From positions 333,001-397,000 of the forward strand of contig CAMXCT020001680.1 of assembly GCA_947184155.2 (NCBI GenBank): a DNA stretch of 64,000 bases, in the 5' to 3' direction. The DNA comes from Cladocopium goreaui. Taxonomy: Eukaryota > Sar > Dinophyceae > Suessiales > Symbiodiniaceae. The notes under the pieces are model-generated. The model was not told the origin of the DNA. It saw only the letters and a program-made list of their open reading frames with translations, and searched no databases. The stretch's first letter is position 1; every line of letters begins with the position of its first letter. This document shows positions 10,559 through 22,499 of the stretch, in pieces. A program made the translations under genes and the position numbers.

Positions 10559-10974
10559 CTGTGCGGCGACTTCTGTACTGCCACTGCCGTTTCGTTCCCC
10601 TTTGTCCTGCGGCGGGGCGTTTTGGCAGGGCGACAAGGTCATTCAGTTTATTGATCGGAAATTTCCAACGTCCGGCATCATTAGAAGATGTTAATACGCG
10701 TGGATTCTCATGTAAGGACACATTCTCATTCTCTCTCCGCTCTCCCTCTCTCTCTATACCTTCATCATCTCTAGATCCGTGCATTTTATATTATGAACTG
10801 GTCTTGCCAAGTATGAATTTGGAATGCGCAGTCTTGAAGTTGCACACCATTGCTTATAATTAAGTATAATGGTTTGAAATGCCGTTAGATGGAAGATGGA
10901 AAGTTGCCTTTAGCGAATAGTTATATTACTGATGTGGCTGGTGGTCTTCCCGGGCCCCAGCTGCACTCCCCGGC

Positions 10975-11205
10975 CTAGTCAGAGTCTTCGTCCACTGGGC
11001 TTTCCACGTCCACTGGCGGCCTTTGCAGGCGCGCGCGTAACTCGCCCACCAGGCGAGCCACCCTTCTGGGCCATGCCCTGGGGGCATGGTGCCGCCGCAG
11101 GTTCGTCAGGCAGCCGCGGGCCGCCCTGTGTACTCGCCTCTTCAGGCGCCGGACCCTCAGGAGCTCGTGCATCGTGCCGGTGACGATGTCCTTCGATGTG
11201 AATCA
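10975..11205 (-). CDS. GC-rich terminal exon, basic protein with acidic tail
   Basis: A GC-rich island reading KDIVTGTMHELLRVRRLK, then Arg-rich VHRAARGCLTNLRRHH and RVARLVGELRARLQRP, ending PVDVESPVDEDSD before a TAG. The charge pattern (basic helix-like body, acidic tail) and strong third-position GC make coding likely. A second minus frame is also open, so the frame is not certain. A CATCGAAG acceptor fits the 5' end. Function unknown. Confidence 0.45.
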
Positions 11206-11633
11206 GATCAGGGCGGGTCCAATTTGAGGGGTCTAGAATTATACAGATAGGCATAGCTAGATCGTAGAAACATACACACACATAAAAATATATAAATAAA
11301 TAAATATATATATATGTGTGTGTGTTGATATTTACATAATCAGTATATCTAATTACTGTAGGTGCGTAACCTTTTCCTTTTTTTTTCCCGATGTTTTCTG
11401 TTCTATTGCATCCATTGATCTTTCTGAACTAAGCGATGTCTCAATCCTGAGTGGCCGATCGTTATCATGTCTATTTATGAATATTGGATGTTGTTATTTT
11501 TAGACCCGATAAATTCTGTTCTCAAGTCGTTGTTCGAGGAAATGTATCGGGTCATCGGTGATCAACCTACCTGCTCAAGCAATCTATGATAGAATCAGGA
11601 TATATATATATAGTTGATGGTGCATCATTCGCG

Positions 11634-11861
11634 CTATTTAAATAATTCTTTCGAGGCAGACTGATTGCTTTTTTTTGGGTCCTGGGCAGTCTGCTGTTCG
11701 CGCTGGGTCCAGCTCCGCGGTGGGCTTTGCAGACACTCTGCCCAGAGTTGGCTCACCCTTGTGCGGGAAAAGCCTTTGTTGCGAAGGCTTTGGCGGACTT
11801 CAGCCTCGCTGGCACACACCACCTTCAACCTGCAGAGTTCAAGTTGGGCTGGGCCGGGCAT
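11634..11861 (-). CDS. Small ORF, possible trans-spliced start
   Basis: A 75-codon frame starting MPGPAQLELCRLKVVC, continuing SEAEVRQSLRNKGFSR and VSQLWAECLQSPPRSW, ending in a Lys/Ser-rich tail. A pyrimidine-rich CTCTCCGCCCGCCTGAAG sits just upstream of the ATG, as expected of an acceptor for dinoflagellate spliced-leader addition, though CTCTGCAG inside the ORF could be a cis acceptor. The region is open on both strands. Function unknown. Confidence 0.4.
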   Translation of the reverse strand: MPGPAQLELCRLKVVCASEAEVRQSLRNKGFSRTRVSQLWAECLQSPPRSWTQREQQTAQDPKKSNQSASKELFK

Positions 11862-12299
11862 TCTTCAGGCGGGCGGAGAGAGCTGAGCAGAGAGAGCGGT
11901 TTTGGCTGGTCGTGGCTGCGGTTCCGCATTTGGGAAAATCACATTCAAGCCAGAAATCGAAGATGCCTATGTGAATGCTTTTTTTAACCGTTTGCAGCCA
12001 GGAAAATTGATAAGAACAGGTGCGTTCAGAAGCCACAAAGCCAGGAGCTAGTTTCACATATTCTTGCCTGCGCTTGAACACAGAGCAGAAAACAGTGAAA
12101 CTAGCCAATTCCCCAGGGAAATGTGCCAAAATCACCCTGCAATCCTGATAGTACTAGCAAAGACACAGAATTTAGCCTGACCCAACGCAAAAACAACCCT
12201 GCACAGGGACCCACTCCCAGCCCTTTGTCGACGATACACAGATGATAAAAAACAAAACGACCTGTCATATCTACTGTTTCTAGAAAAAAAAGGTCTGAT

Positions 12300-13250
12300 G
12301 CCAATAATTGACCCGATGGGAATTTATCTGGGCTTACTTGATCCCTCCAGCAACTTCATACTCATGAGTTATCAAAATTCGCTACTTCCTATGACCATTT
12401 TGTTAAGGGGGGCACCGACAGCGAATTTATTCTCATGAGGGATCAAAATTCGCCACGCTTTATAACGAATTTTGACGAGGGTAATAATATCAACTTAATC
12501 TTATCTTCACAACGGATCAAAAATTCGCCGCTGACGACATAAGGGGGGTTGAGACTCACGAATGAGATACAAACCCGAGTCTAATTATCAGAAACCCATA
12601 GTTGTGGCCGTGCATCAGTTACAAATACTTGTAACCCCATTTATGGAATGTATAATCCCATTTATACCCAGTTATAACTGGTTATAAAAGGCCATAGCTT
12701 CATGGATTATGATCATCCCCAACATATCAAACGTTGAAATGATTTGGGGATGTCAAAAATAGGGATTCCCATAAATCATCAATTTTTATGGTATTTTCCA
12801 TTATAAACCCCCGGGGATCCGCAGGGCCAGCCACACGCCCTGCTGTGGTTGCATCACTGCCCCAGCCGCAGCCTCAGCAATGGAGGCATGCGGGCCACAA
12901 GGCCTTGGAATGAACGGGGTAGTAAAAATCAAATTATTAATCTACAAGACATATGAATGTCGGGACATATTCTATTTAATTGGTAGATCCATGTTAGGAT
13001 CATGATGGCTGGTCATGTTTGCAGCCGGTATCTTTCATTTAGTAAATGGGTTTCAATCAAGGGTAGCCCTTTGAACATATCTTAGTGATTCTTTGTGGGG
13101 ATTGGGTTGGTCATGAAATTATTACCACCCAAAAAATGTAACAAATTCTTGGGGAATAATGGCATATTTCCAAACCATCCTAGCTAGAGATCATTTGGGG
13201 GTACCCCCATTTATGGAACTTCCCCCTGATTTTCCACCATAAACCAGCCA
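12300..13250. other. Intergenic or intronic, degenerate repeats
   Basis: Two or three divergent copies of ATCAAAATTCGC between 12370 and 12540, and a decayed family C element at about 12600-12705. No gene seen. Confidence 0.45.
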
Positions 13251-13278
13251 GCTATTGGGGTACCCTCCGTGACTTAAC

Positions 13279-13469
13279 CTCGGGCCAGGCCCTAGCCCTA
13301 GCCCGGGCTGAGACTTCGGACCCCAGATGCCCTTGACAGTCTTTGCAATGCAGGCCACAGGTTTTGCAAATCTTGCTACCTAAGGGTGCCAGAAGCACTG
13401 ACATACTGCCGGATTCAGGCCAAACAAAGGACCCGGCAATGTGGACTGGGATCTCTTTGGAGCATGTCT
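13279..13469 (-). CDS. Internal exon with a Cys cluster
   Basis: Acceptor ATATTGTGCAG, open frame TCSKEIPVHIAGSFVWP, SMSVLLAPLGSK, then ICKTCGLHCKDCQGH and an Ala/Arg tail, donor GAG|GTTAAG. The C-x2-C-x3-C-x2-C-x2-H pattern could bind zinc, but the spacing matches no family I can name. 191 bp; neighbouring exons not identified. Confidence 0.5.
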
Positions 13470-13932
13470 CTGCACAATATATATATATATATGTATACTG
13501 TATATCAATAAATCTATATATATATATAATATATACTTGGCTCCACTTAACATAGTCAAATAATAAAATTGTGTTGAACGCATCTTTCCCCAAAAAATGT
13601 TGCAGGATGTTGCAGGTTCCAAGAAACTTTACAGATCCATCTTGTACAATCATCCGTGGTCTTCCATGGTCGATCTGGGAAAATATGCTGATGATCCAAT
13701 TGGGCTAACCGGCTAACCGTCCATGATATTCCATGGTCTGCCGTGGTAATATATGCTAGGCTTAAGTACAACTGGTGATGCTCTAAGTGGTCTTATTATC
13801 CATTGTATTCCATGGTTGGTGTTGGAAATATGCCACAACGGATGTGGCTGAGAATGTTTGATAGGGATTTAATTGCCACCACTGGCTAGATATCTTATTA
13901 TGATGTCTATATAAATATCCATCCGGTCCCAG

Positions 13933-14013
13933 ATTAGAGACCCGCCCCTGGCTGACACCGCGGCCAACCACGCTACACCCAAGCTGCTCCAGTCCAGCCG
14001 GGGACCTTGGCCA
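13933..14013 (+). CDS. Internal exon, 27 codons, phase 0
   Basis: Acceptor ATCCGGTCCCAG, open frame IRDPPLADTAANHATPK then LLQSSRGPWP, donor CCA|GTGAGA. GC-rich against AT-rich flanks. The minus strand is also open. Function unknown. Confidence 0.4.
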
Positions 14014-14344
14014 GTGAGACGGGGAACTTTCAATTGAATATAATAGTTTCAGATATGTCATGGGTTTACTCCGTGAATTTCAAGAATCAGAATTTATATG
14101 TTCGATTCGGATGTTGGCCCCCACTGGTTTCAAAGCAGATCCAATCCAATAAAATAGTGGTATAGAATCTTTACCAAATAATACCAACTCCCATGTAATT
14201 TTGGTGGTGATATAATATTTCCAAAGCCACCTGAGCAAACCAGGGCACAATTTCTTGTTTCCACGAAATTCCATCAGTGCCGTTGCATGCCGCGTTGAAT
14301 TTGTTTTGTCGGCATTTCAATGCAGTGAGAAGGTTGCACCCATT

Positions 14345-14690
14345 TTTTGAAAAATTAGCATTCACTATTGAAATCCAGAAGTGCACTTAAGCAAATCACC
14401 GCTCTATGTAAGGGAGCAAAAATCCCCTTTCACTTCATCACTCCGAAGCGCTTCCGAGTGCTGGGTCCCCCCTGTGATGGATCTATGGGGCGATTTTTTT
14501 TATCGTTTTAGACCTGACCGAATCTTTTCAACATTCACTTAAGATAATAATTTTGTAGGCTTCCAGCACTCCGAAGCGCTTCCGAATGATGGAGTGATAG
14601 GGGTAACACGCGCCTTCCTCTACAACAGTGATTTGCTTAAGTGCACTTCCACATTTTGGAATTCGTTGCTAATTTAATTTTTCAATAAAT
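14345..14690. mobile_element. TIR element with long terminal repeats and internal hairpin
   Basis: A perfect 21-bp inverted repeat (AAGTGCACTTAAGCAAATC at 14380; complement at 14629-14649). Less perfect arms continue outward (TTGAAAAATTA on both sides). Inside, the CACTCCGAAGCGCTTCCGA motif occurs twice. No ORF. Confidence 0.75.
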
Positions 14691-15214
14691 CATTCACCCA
14701 TTTGATCAGTCCAAGGGCTTGATATCCACAGAATTCCAGCCGAAGATCAGGGAATACCATGAGTAGTAGATTTTGAGGGTCATATCAGCGATAACTGTGA
14801 ATCCACAAGCTTGGAGTGGGCCCCCCCACTCACCCACCCCTTACACCAAAATTCATCATATTTAATTAACCATCACCACCCACGCCATCATGGGGATGTG
14901 GGGACGTCCGATCAATATGTATAAGGGAAGGCATCTTTGAAATTTGGATTGTTAAAACTTTTTTGGTGCATGAGCAATACCTCATCCAACAAGGAATCTG
15001 GGAATTTGTTAAAACTGTGATATCGCATGAGTACCCTCTAACAAGTCCTTGGCTCAAACTTTACTTTTATGATAATTCATCCTCCGTTAATGTGACTTGG
15101 AATATTCTAATTAGACTATTTGACTACCTTAAGTGCTGGCAAGTATATACATGATTACATATATATATATCTAATAAATAAATAAATATATATATATATA
15201 TATCAATATAAGCT

Positions 15215-15720
15215 ATATATAGTTATACGCGCAACGCCTGGGTTTTGCCCAGGCGTTGCAGCGTAGAGGTTTCCCATTCACAAACAAATGATGTTGCAAA
15301 TTGCCGTAATTCCTGTGGGGAAAATAACAAAGGTACTAGGGACTATTAAACAAACAAGGTCAAAACACCCAAAATTCCTATGGGAAAAACAAAAACGGCA
15401 TAACATTTGAAATTCCTCTGGGAAAACAACAAAGGTAATAGGACATTTTAAACTCTCAAATCGTGAAACTTAACATTCAATTAGAAAGATCAACAAAAAT
15501 ATTAGGGAATATTAAACTCCCACCCCCGTTAAACCTTAAATTCCTATGGGGAAAACAACAAAGGTACTAGGGACTATATAAAAAAATGTCAAAACACCCG
15601 AAATTCCTATGGGAAGAACAAAAACGGTATTAGGGAATATTAAACTCCCACCCCCGTTAAACTTTACATTCAATTGGGAAGATCAACAAAGATACCGTAT
15701 TAGGGAATATTAAACTCCCA
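15215..15720. repeat. 5' part of composite satellite element, copy 2
   Basis: Begins TTATACGCGCAACG followed by a hairpin (CAACGCCTGGG, loop, CCCAGGCGTTG). Diverged units of about 75-150 bp follow, containing AATTCCTATGGGAAA and TATTAGGGAATATTAAAC. TTATACGCGCAACG also occurs at the 3' end of copy 1 (near 5910), suggesting a short direct terminal repeat. Confidence 0.6.
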
Positions 15721-16620
15721 CCCCCTTTAAACTTCTACATTCATTGAAGATCTTCAATAAGGGTTTAATTCTCCCACCCCCTTTAAACTTCTACATTCAT
15801 TGAAGATCTTCAATAAGGGTTTAATTCTCCCACCCCTTTTAAACTTCTACATTCATTGAAGATCTCCAACAAGGGTTTAATTCTCCCACCCCCGTTAAAC
15901 TTCTACATTCATTGAAGATCTTCAATAAGGGTTTAATTCTCCCACCCCCGTTAAACTTCTACAGTCATTGAAGATCTTCGATAATGGTTTAATTCTCCCA
16001 CCCCCGTTAAACTTCTACATTCATTGAAGATCTTCGATAAGGGTTTAATTCTCCCACCCCCGTTAAACTTCTACATTCATTGAAGATCTCCAATAAGGGT
16101 TTAATTCTCCCACCCCCGTTAAACTTCTACATTCATTGAAGATCTCCAATAAGGGTTTAATTCTCCCACCCCCGTTAAACTTCTACATTCATTGAAGATC
16201 TTCAATAAGGGTTTAATTCTCCCACCCCCGGTAAACTTCTACATTCATTGAAGATCTCCAAAAAGAGCTTAATTCTCCCACCCCCGTTAAACTTCTACAT
16301 TCATTGAAGATCTTCAATCAGGGTTTAATTCTCCCACCCTCGTTTAACTTCTACATTCATTGAAGATTTTCGGTGTGGGTTTAATTCTCCCACCCCCGTT
16401 AAACTTCTACATTCATTGAAGATCTCCAATAAGGGTTTAATTCTCCCACCCCCGTTAAACTTCTACATTCATTGAAGATCGTCAATAAGGGTTTGATGAT
16501 GTTGATGATGATGATTATGTTGATGAACATGATGTTGATGATGATGATGATGATGATGATGCGTCGCCCGTCGTCATTGCGGGTCCGGGCAAAACCCAGG
16601 CATTTGCCGTATATACATAT
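15720..16620 (+). repeat. 56-bp satellite array, copy 2, with GAT tail
   Basis: About 13-14 units of the 5.06-5.79 kb satellite, more divergent, with the ATTGAAGATCTTCAAT palindrome in many units. It ends in the same GAT microsatellite and CGGGCAAAACCCAGGCATT tail, so the whole block is a dispersed composite repeat. Confidence 0.85.
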
Positions 16621-16649
16621 ATATGTGTGTAAAAATAAAAAATGTTCCA

Positions 16650-17880
16650 AACCACCAACCAGTTAGTATTTGTTTACCAATTTTTAATGGCTACTTTGGG
16701 AGGGTCTAGGTACAGGAATAGATGATCTGCAGATGCACATTAAAACATGGTGGCACCTTGATTTTGGTCGCTTTTATGAACACAAGCCATGAGCACTTTT
16801 CTTGTGTCGTACATGACCATCCTCGGACATGACTATGGCGGTTTCCTAAAATGGAATGCCAGAGTACCCTAAAGCAACAAATGTTCAGTTTTCTCAATTT
16901 CAAAATATCTAATTCTTGATGATTTTTAGAGGTAGCATGATTTCAGGAAACAGCAAATGTGTTCCTTTGAATTCCAGCCATTAAAATCCAGCGCCCAAAA
17001 ACAGCCAGGACCACTCTCCCTCGTCCTCATAGGCGCGCATGTCCTATGGCGGGGAGTTTTGGGAGTTCCAGGGGCAAAATCTATAGGGTATAGACTATGA
17101 AAATATATTAAATGTTGATATATATATATATTTTGGATAATGATATGATAATGGATAATGATATGTAATGGATAATGATAATGATGTGTATATATAATGG
17201 ATAATGATATGTAACGGATTATAATTGAAAAATATAATACAAAACCAACACATATAATGTTTGCGATATCATCTCTCAAGTGGGACTTAGAATCTAATAT
17301 TAATCTAATATGAAATACAATGTGGGGCCCCAAGATAGGTAAGTTGGCTTATGATCAAAATAAAAATATTATATAGCAATTCCATCTACAATCTAAATTT
17401 GGTTTATAAACCAACAAACATAAACTAGGGCCACCACCTTGTAGAGGCGAGAGGCTATAAATACTATGACTACCTATGATTAGCAGCTGTGTCTAAATAC
17501 CTTCTATGCATGTAACAGCAGTCGTTGTTGGATTTTTACTCCTACAGTATACTCTCCTATCTTTACTTGGTCACTCAAAACATGTTCGTAAGTAAATATC
17601 TTGCAGGATAGATGAATTAATTGAGATGACAACACTTCAAATTAGATGGATAGATGTATGGATATTATATGCTTATGGATATCTCCAAAACTATCATTGA
17701 CACGGATCGATACATTAATTTAGGTCTGACTGCCTTTTTCCTCTCAAAGTTTGTGGCCAAATCCGCATTGTTTGGGAAAACAACCACCATTGGTGTTCCA
17801 AGAAATCCCCATCACTGGCCCAAAACCATCTGCAGCGGGCTGCCAAAGGATAGCAAAACCATGATCTTGGATTTGCTGAA
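16650..17880. other. Gene-poor stretch
   Basis: A GATAATG/ATATG short repeat at 17125-17225 and a decayed family D element at 17318-17440. A short minus-strand open patch at about 17810-17880 (KIMVLLSFGSPLQMVLG) could be an exon; not supported further. Confidence 0.4.
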
Positions 17881-17887
17881 CTGGTTA

Positions 17888-17986
17888 CCCTCTGGTAATT
17901 TAACATAGCTATTGAAAATGGCTATTTATAGTGGATTTTCCCATTAAAAATTGTGATTTTCCATAGTTATGTTAGTTTACCAGAGG
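17888..17986. mobile_element. TIR family B element
   Basis: CCCTCTGGTAATTTAACA to TTAGTTTACCAGAGG with TA on the left side; a typical 100-bp copy. Confidence 0.8.
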
Positions 17987-18587
17987 TTACCCCCATCCGC
18001 CCCCCCCCCCAAAAAAAAAAAAAGAAAAAACCTGAGATTCTGTGCATTAACCAACAAATCCTGTTCAGCAAATCCTTAAGTTATTGGACACTTAAGGGAA
18101 CAACTAGGCCAACTGTTGGGTTTATGAGGGATATATCTAGAGCTGGATCGGTTTTTCCTGAACAAATATAGGTGGAGAGTTTGATTTTGTGGAAGTGTTT
18201 TTTGGGGTGACTTAAAAAGATGGGGAGTTACTTTGTGTTCAAATGGGCAAATTATATGATAGTTCTTAGACAGGGAAATCCGCTATAGCCATTTGGGACT
18301 ATATCCATTTAGGGATAGTTTTTCTTACTAACCATCACCAGTCAGGTCAGGCAGTGAGACTGCCTTCGCAATATTTCAGGTCAAGTGACCATGTCATGGA
18401 CCCAAAACTAACATTCACCATATCCATCGCATGTTCCTCTGCAAATCCTGACGAAAAACGCACCAACAAATCGACACTTATCTGTATTTCTATCTATCTC
18501 TGATGATTTTCTCCATATTGCTTGACTTATCTCGGTTGATTAAGTTCCCGTCATGGCTAGTGAAAATGCAACCACCCCGAAACTCAC

Positions 18588-18734
18588 TGCAGCACTGCGC
18601 CGGTCCCGAAAACCGAGGACTTTCTGTGTGGCGTTCCAGAAGGGTTTGATCATCAATTCTGCCAGGGACGTTGGCAGCAACACGGACCAAGTGCACCAAG
18701 TCATAGCACCCCATGAAAACTCATCATGGACCTC
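18588..18734 (-). CDS. Unknown protein, internal exon (49 codons)
   Basis: Exactly 49 codons in phase 0 between a CTTGTTTAG acceptor and a GCA|GTGAGT donor. Reads EVHDEFSWGAMTWCTW, SVLLPTSLAELMIK, PFWNATQKVLGFRD. The hydrophobic, Trp-rich run suggests a membrane or buried segment. It joins in phase to the exon at 18880-19003 through a 145-bp intron. No family recognised. Confidence 0.6.
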
Positions 18735-18879
18735 CTAAACAAGTGGCCTTTCTAACATGTTACTATGGTTTCTTGGAAAATCACCATTTTTCATGGGTAA
18801 ATCCACTATAAATGGCCATGTTCAATAGCCATGTTAAATGATTTTCCTGAGATGTTCCCATGGTTTCTATAGGAAACTC
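18735..18879 (-). other. GA-AG intron containing a family B core
   Basis: Starts GAGTTTCC and ends TTGTTTAG. Its middle matches family B closely (GCTATTGAACATGGCC, TGGTGATTTTCCA), while both element termini are eroded. Confidence 0.55.
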
Positions 18880-19003
18880 CAATGTGAGACATCCGAACAA
18901 AAAGCCGTTGGAGACACGTTGGATCATGCCTCGTCCGTGAAGGATCGCAGGCTCTGGCAGGAAGATCTTCTTCTTCACAAGGTCAGCCTCGGCGAGCTCG
19001 GAG
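18880..19003 (-). CDS. Unknown protein, internal exon (41 codons)
   Basis: Acceptor CTTGCCGCGCTAG, frame SELAEADLVKKKIFLPE, PAILHGRGMIQRV, SNGFLFGCLTL, ending at codon boundary TTG before a GA donor. It runs directly into EVHDEF of the next exon. The end of this exon and the start of the next together form a hydrophobic stretch that could cross a membrane. Phase and codon texture make this one of the better exon pairs in the window. Confidence 0.6.
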
Positions 19004-19339
19004 CTAGCGCGGCAAGGTAGGCCATGCCATAGGAGTGCTAGAAACTAAATATTCTGTCGAGTATCCCAAGTCATGTCTGTAAATAATAGATTATAATATT
19101 TACAGTAATATATATATATATGTATATATTATGATATGTATATTGGGATTTGTATCGGTCACACGTTATATATGGGCTCTGTATGGGGTTGCCTGTGCCA
19201 CTTACAGTACTGACTGAGATGCACATCCAAGTACCCCTGCCATTAGTCCCAGCGATTAGGTCCCTCAACTGACGAATTATCATATGACTGGATTATCATA
19301 CTTACCCAGCCAACCAGTTACTAAATATGTAATGTTTAC

Positions 19340-19537
19340 ATGGGGGGCAATTTATTGCAAAGCCGAAGTTGGCAAAAACGTGTAGAAACCAGCTTTGTCC
19401 ACACTTCCAGGTCCAGGTCTTTGGGGCGAAACTTGGTGAGGAATGTGAGAACCATCGACGGTCGATTTCGTCGTGGCTCCAATGGTCCAAGACCCGCCGC
19501 TTCCATCCTCTCGGCCAGGAAAATCATCATGTTCCAG
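19340..19537 (-). CDS. Unknown protein, upstream exon of the 18.6-19.5 kb gene
   Basis: Open minus-strand frame: MMIFLAERMEAAGLGP, EPRRNRPSMVLTFLTK, RPKDLDLEVWTKLV, STRFCQLRLCNKLPP. GC-rich relative to flanks. Acceptor ACCCAG sits where family B-like sequence ends. It is on the same strand as, and upstream of, the exons at 18.6-19.0 kb; the join was not resolved. Function unknown. Confidence 0.5.
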
Positions 19538-20258
19538 CTGGGTAAATCACCTATTTCTATGGTCCATTTTCCATAGCTCTTTGTATGTTTACCAGAGGGT
19601 ATATACCACAACTATACCACAATCCATAACGATGTGAACAATTTCTCAAGGGTAAAATGAGATGGTTTTAGACATCTTCATGGTGAACGGTACGAACTGT
19701 GGCGCTGGGAAAAAATCATGGGATTGGTACGACCTGGATCCGATCAAAAACACTCCGTTGAAAAATCCCGGTGAGAAAGGATTATGGTTCTGGTTATGAC
19801 TATGATAATGCTCATGATTATGGTGATGATTATGGTTATGATATTTTATGATTATGGTTATGACAGTCATGATATTTCACTCTGGTCCTCCTTCCCATGG
19901 GAATCCAATAGTGGATCGTTGAATCCTTCATGGAGACAACCCAATAGGGTATGGTGGTAAAAGTTAACCTGTTCTCTACAGTACTTCAAGTTGGGGCAGG
20001 GAATCTTCAACATAGTGGTTGAAGAATGTGAAACAACTCCAACTGTCACCCAAAGAATGGTCATATCCAACTGCTTTTTAATGGTACAAATCATCCCAAA
20101 CCATCTAACATCCCCTAAAATCATCCCAAAACATCCCCTAAAATCATCCCAAGTCAATGTTTCACTTCGGTATTCTTGGGGGGGTTACTGGGTGTACCGT
20201 ACTTACTTCAAAACGCACAAAACAAAAGAATCTGGGAAAAAGAGTTCGGCTATACTAT

Positions 20259-20370
20259 CTGGTTGGTGGTTTCAACCTACTCCTCTGAAAAATATGAGTC
20301 AGTTGTGATGAAATTCCCAACTGAATGGAAAGTCATAATCCATTCCATGGTTCCAGTCACCACCAAGCAG
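20259..20370. mobile_element. TIR family A element
   Basis: CTGGTTGGTGG to CCACCAAGCAG (one change in the right end). AAATCACCATT tandem repeats follow at 20398-20455; the same pairing recurs at 61.84-62.05 kb, so the two regions share a longer duplicated segment. Confidence 0.75.
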
Positions 20371-20512
20371 CCATTCATATTCCATTACCAGACGGTTAAT
20401 CACCATTAAATCACCATAAAATCACCATTAAATCACCATTAAATCACCATTAAATCATATAAACCATCCATCCATATGGCTGACCACATGATTAACCATA
20501 TTTATGTATATA

Positions 20513-20615
20513 CCCTCTGGTTATTTAACATAGCCATGGAATAGATGGCCCATTTATAGATGATTTTCCCAGCTAGAAACCTCCATTTAGTTCAGGGATT
20601 TTCCATGGCTATGTT
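20513..20615. mobile_element. TIR family B element
   Basis: CCCTCTGGTTATTTAACA with a slightly decayed right end (CCAGATGGTG). A second, partial family B copy lies at about 20830-20930. Apart from these, 20.4-22.0 kb is AT-rich with no gene seen. Confidence 0.65.
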
Positions 20616-22050
20616 AGTCAGAACCAGATGGTGATGGTGTATATATATATATATATGATGTGGTGACCCTTAAGCAACTATAGAAGTTTTTTTGCGGTAA
20701 CTCATATGGATTGATGTTGCTTATTCATAACATGTTTATATGGTTGGAACCAGCCATAAAACTGGTGATTTTATGGTGATTTAATTAATGGTGACTTAAT
20801 GATGATTTAATGGTGATTTTATGGTGATTTAATGTTACATAGCTATTGAAGCCATGCCATGGAAATAGCTGATTTCCCGAACTGAAAAATGGTGTTTTTT
20901 CATAGCTATGTAAACGTTTACCAGAGTGTAAACCATGATATAGTCCATATAGTCCCATTAAATCCCATTAAATCCGAATTAAATCACAATAAGTCTCCAT
21001 GAAATCCCCCGTATAAGCTCTCCCATCAATCCCATCAACTCTCCATCCAACTCTTGTTTCTTGGGTAAACCCACTTTAACCACCATTTATAGATGATCTT
21101 CCATGATTTTCCCATTAAAAACCTTCATTTATACATTGAAAAAGCCTCCTTTTAATGCTGGACAATTTGCAAGCCAAGGCATCACCTCGTGGGAAGTGAA
21201 TTAGTTAATTCACCTTGTTAATTTGCTAAGTCTACCTCGCCCCCCGGCTGACCTCGCTCTAAATTGTGCAGATGCTATATGGCTATATCATGTTATATCT
21301 GTTGCGGCTGGGTGACCAAGGGCCCAAAGGTCACGTGCAGTGTCGCGTCGCTGGCATAGGCCTGCCATGAAAAATGGTGATTTCATGGTTACATCAAAAA
21401 AGGTGATTTAAGTGGGCTTAACCAACAAACATGAACATTTAACCAAGAAACATGGTGATTCAATGGGATATGAATGAGATTTCATGGGGATATGCTTCGG
21501 GATATATATATATATTTATTTATTATCATATTAAACTATATTATATTATATCATATTATATTAAACTATATTATGTATTATGTTATGTTATGTATAACCA
21601 ACAATAGCTAAGTTATTTTATCACTCAAAGAACTATGGTAATGGGGTTTGAATGGGATTCTAAAATAGTAGAAAGGATTATCCTGGATTTGATTCATGGT
21701 AAAGTCCCAGTCATGGTGGGGTAACCTTCAATAGAACAATAAAACAACCACACCAGCAAATTGAAGTTATACTGTGGGATTAATTGTAAGGGGAAAATCA
21801 TCTAATGAAGTTTCGATTAATGGAGGGAACAAACTACGGCAAATATTGTTAAATATGTTTATTTTTGTTTCCCACAAACATGTAGTGATTTTCCCTAGGT
21901 TTTCCCAACCAGTTCTGGGATTATAGCAACACACATAAAAATGTAACAGCAGTTTACCACTGTTTTGGTTGGATTTTACTCTTCTACCTTTAATGGGTTT
22001 GTGTTCTGAACAATTATCGGTTGGTTTACTTTGGGGGTAATCCCCGCAGA

Positions 22051-22182
22051 TCAGCCTGACATCTCACATTGGCTCTTGCGTTGTCTTCCTCCTTCGGGTT
22101 TGCGGGCTGCTTGCGCTTCTTTGAATGTGGCTTCTAGGTCCTTGATTGCGGCCTCCCATGCAAGGCGGTTCTGGTGCACCAT
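22051..22182 (-). CDS. Unknown protein, terminal exon
   Basis: Acceptor GCTCCGTGCAG, then 43 codons (MVHQNRLAWEAAIKDLE, ATFKEAQAARKPEGG) and a TGA. Predicted amphipathic helix with a Lys/Arg tail. It joins in phase 0 to the exon at 22225-22466 if a GA donor is used, giving a 42-bp intron. Confidence 0.5.
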   Translation of the reverse strand: MVHQNRLAWEAAIKDLEATFKEAQAARKPEGGRQRKSQCEMSG

Positions 22183-22224
22183 CTGCACGGAGCAAGTCAC
22201 GGTGGGTCATGTTCACAGCGGATC

Positions 22225-22466
22225 CCAAGCCACCACACCTTGGAGACGTTCTTGCCTGGCTCCTCGTGCTCGTAATCCTGGCACTGTAAGGTCTTGACCG
22301 AATTCAGGTAGCACATATTGTCTTCCTTTCCCTTTCAGAAGGGAACCTGAAAAAGTCACAGTGGGCGGTTTCTGAATGAGTCGTTGTGCGTTCGTCTTGA
22401 GCACAGCATCCAACAGGGTAAGACTCAGTCCCCGAAACCATTGTGTAAATTCACACTCAAAGATTG
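22225..22466 (-). CDS. Unknown protein, internal exon (80 codons)
   Basis: Acceptor CAAACTTTACAG, frame FECEFTQWFRGLSLTL, LDAVLKTNAQRLIQK, VTFSGSLLKGKGRQYV, LPEFGQDLTVPGLRAR, ERLQGVVAW. One of the longest convincing non-repeat exons, with uniform coding texture. The donor is TGG|GATCCG (GA type); the GT nearby gives a stop. No family recognised. Confidence 0.6.
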
Positions 22467-22499
22467 CTGTAAAGTTTGTTTTTCTTTAAAAACCGAGTT

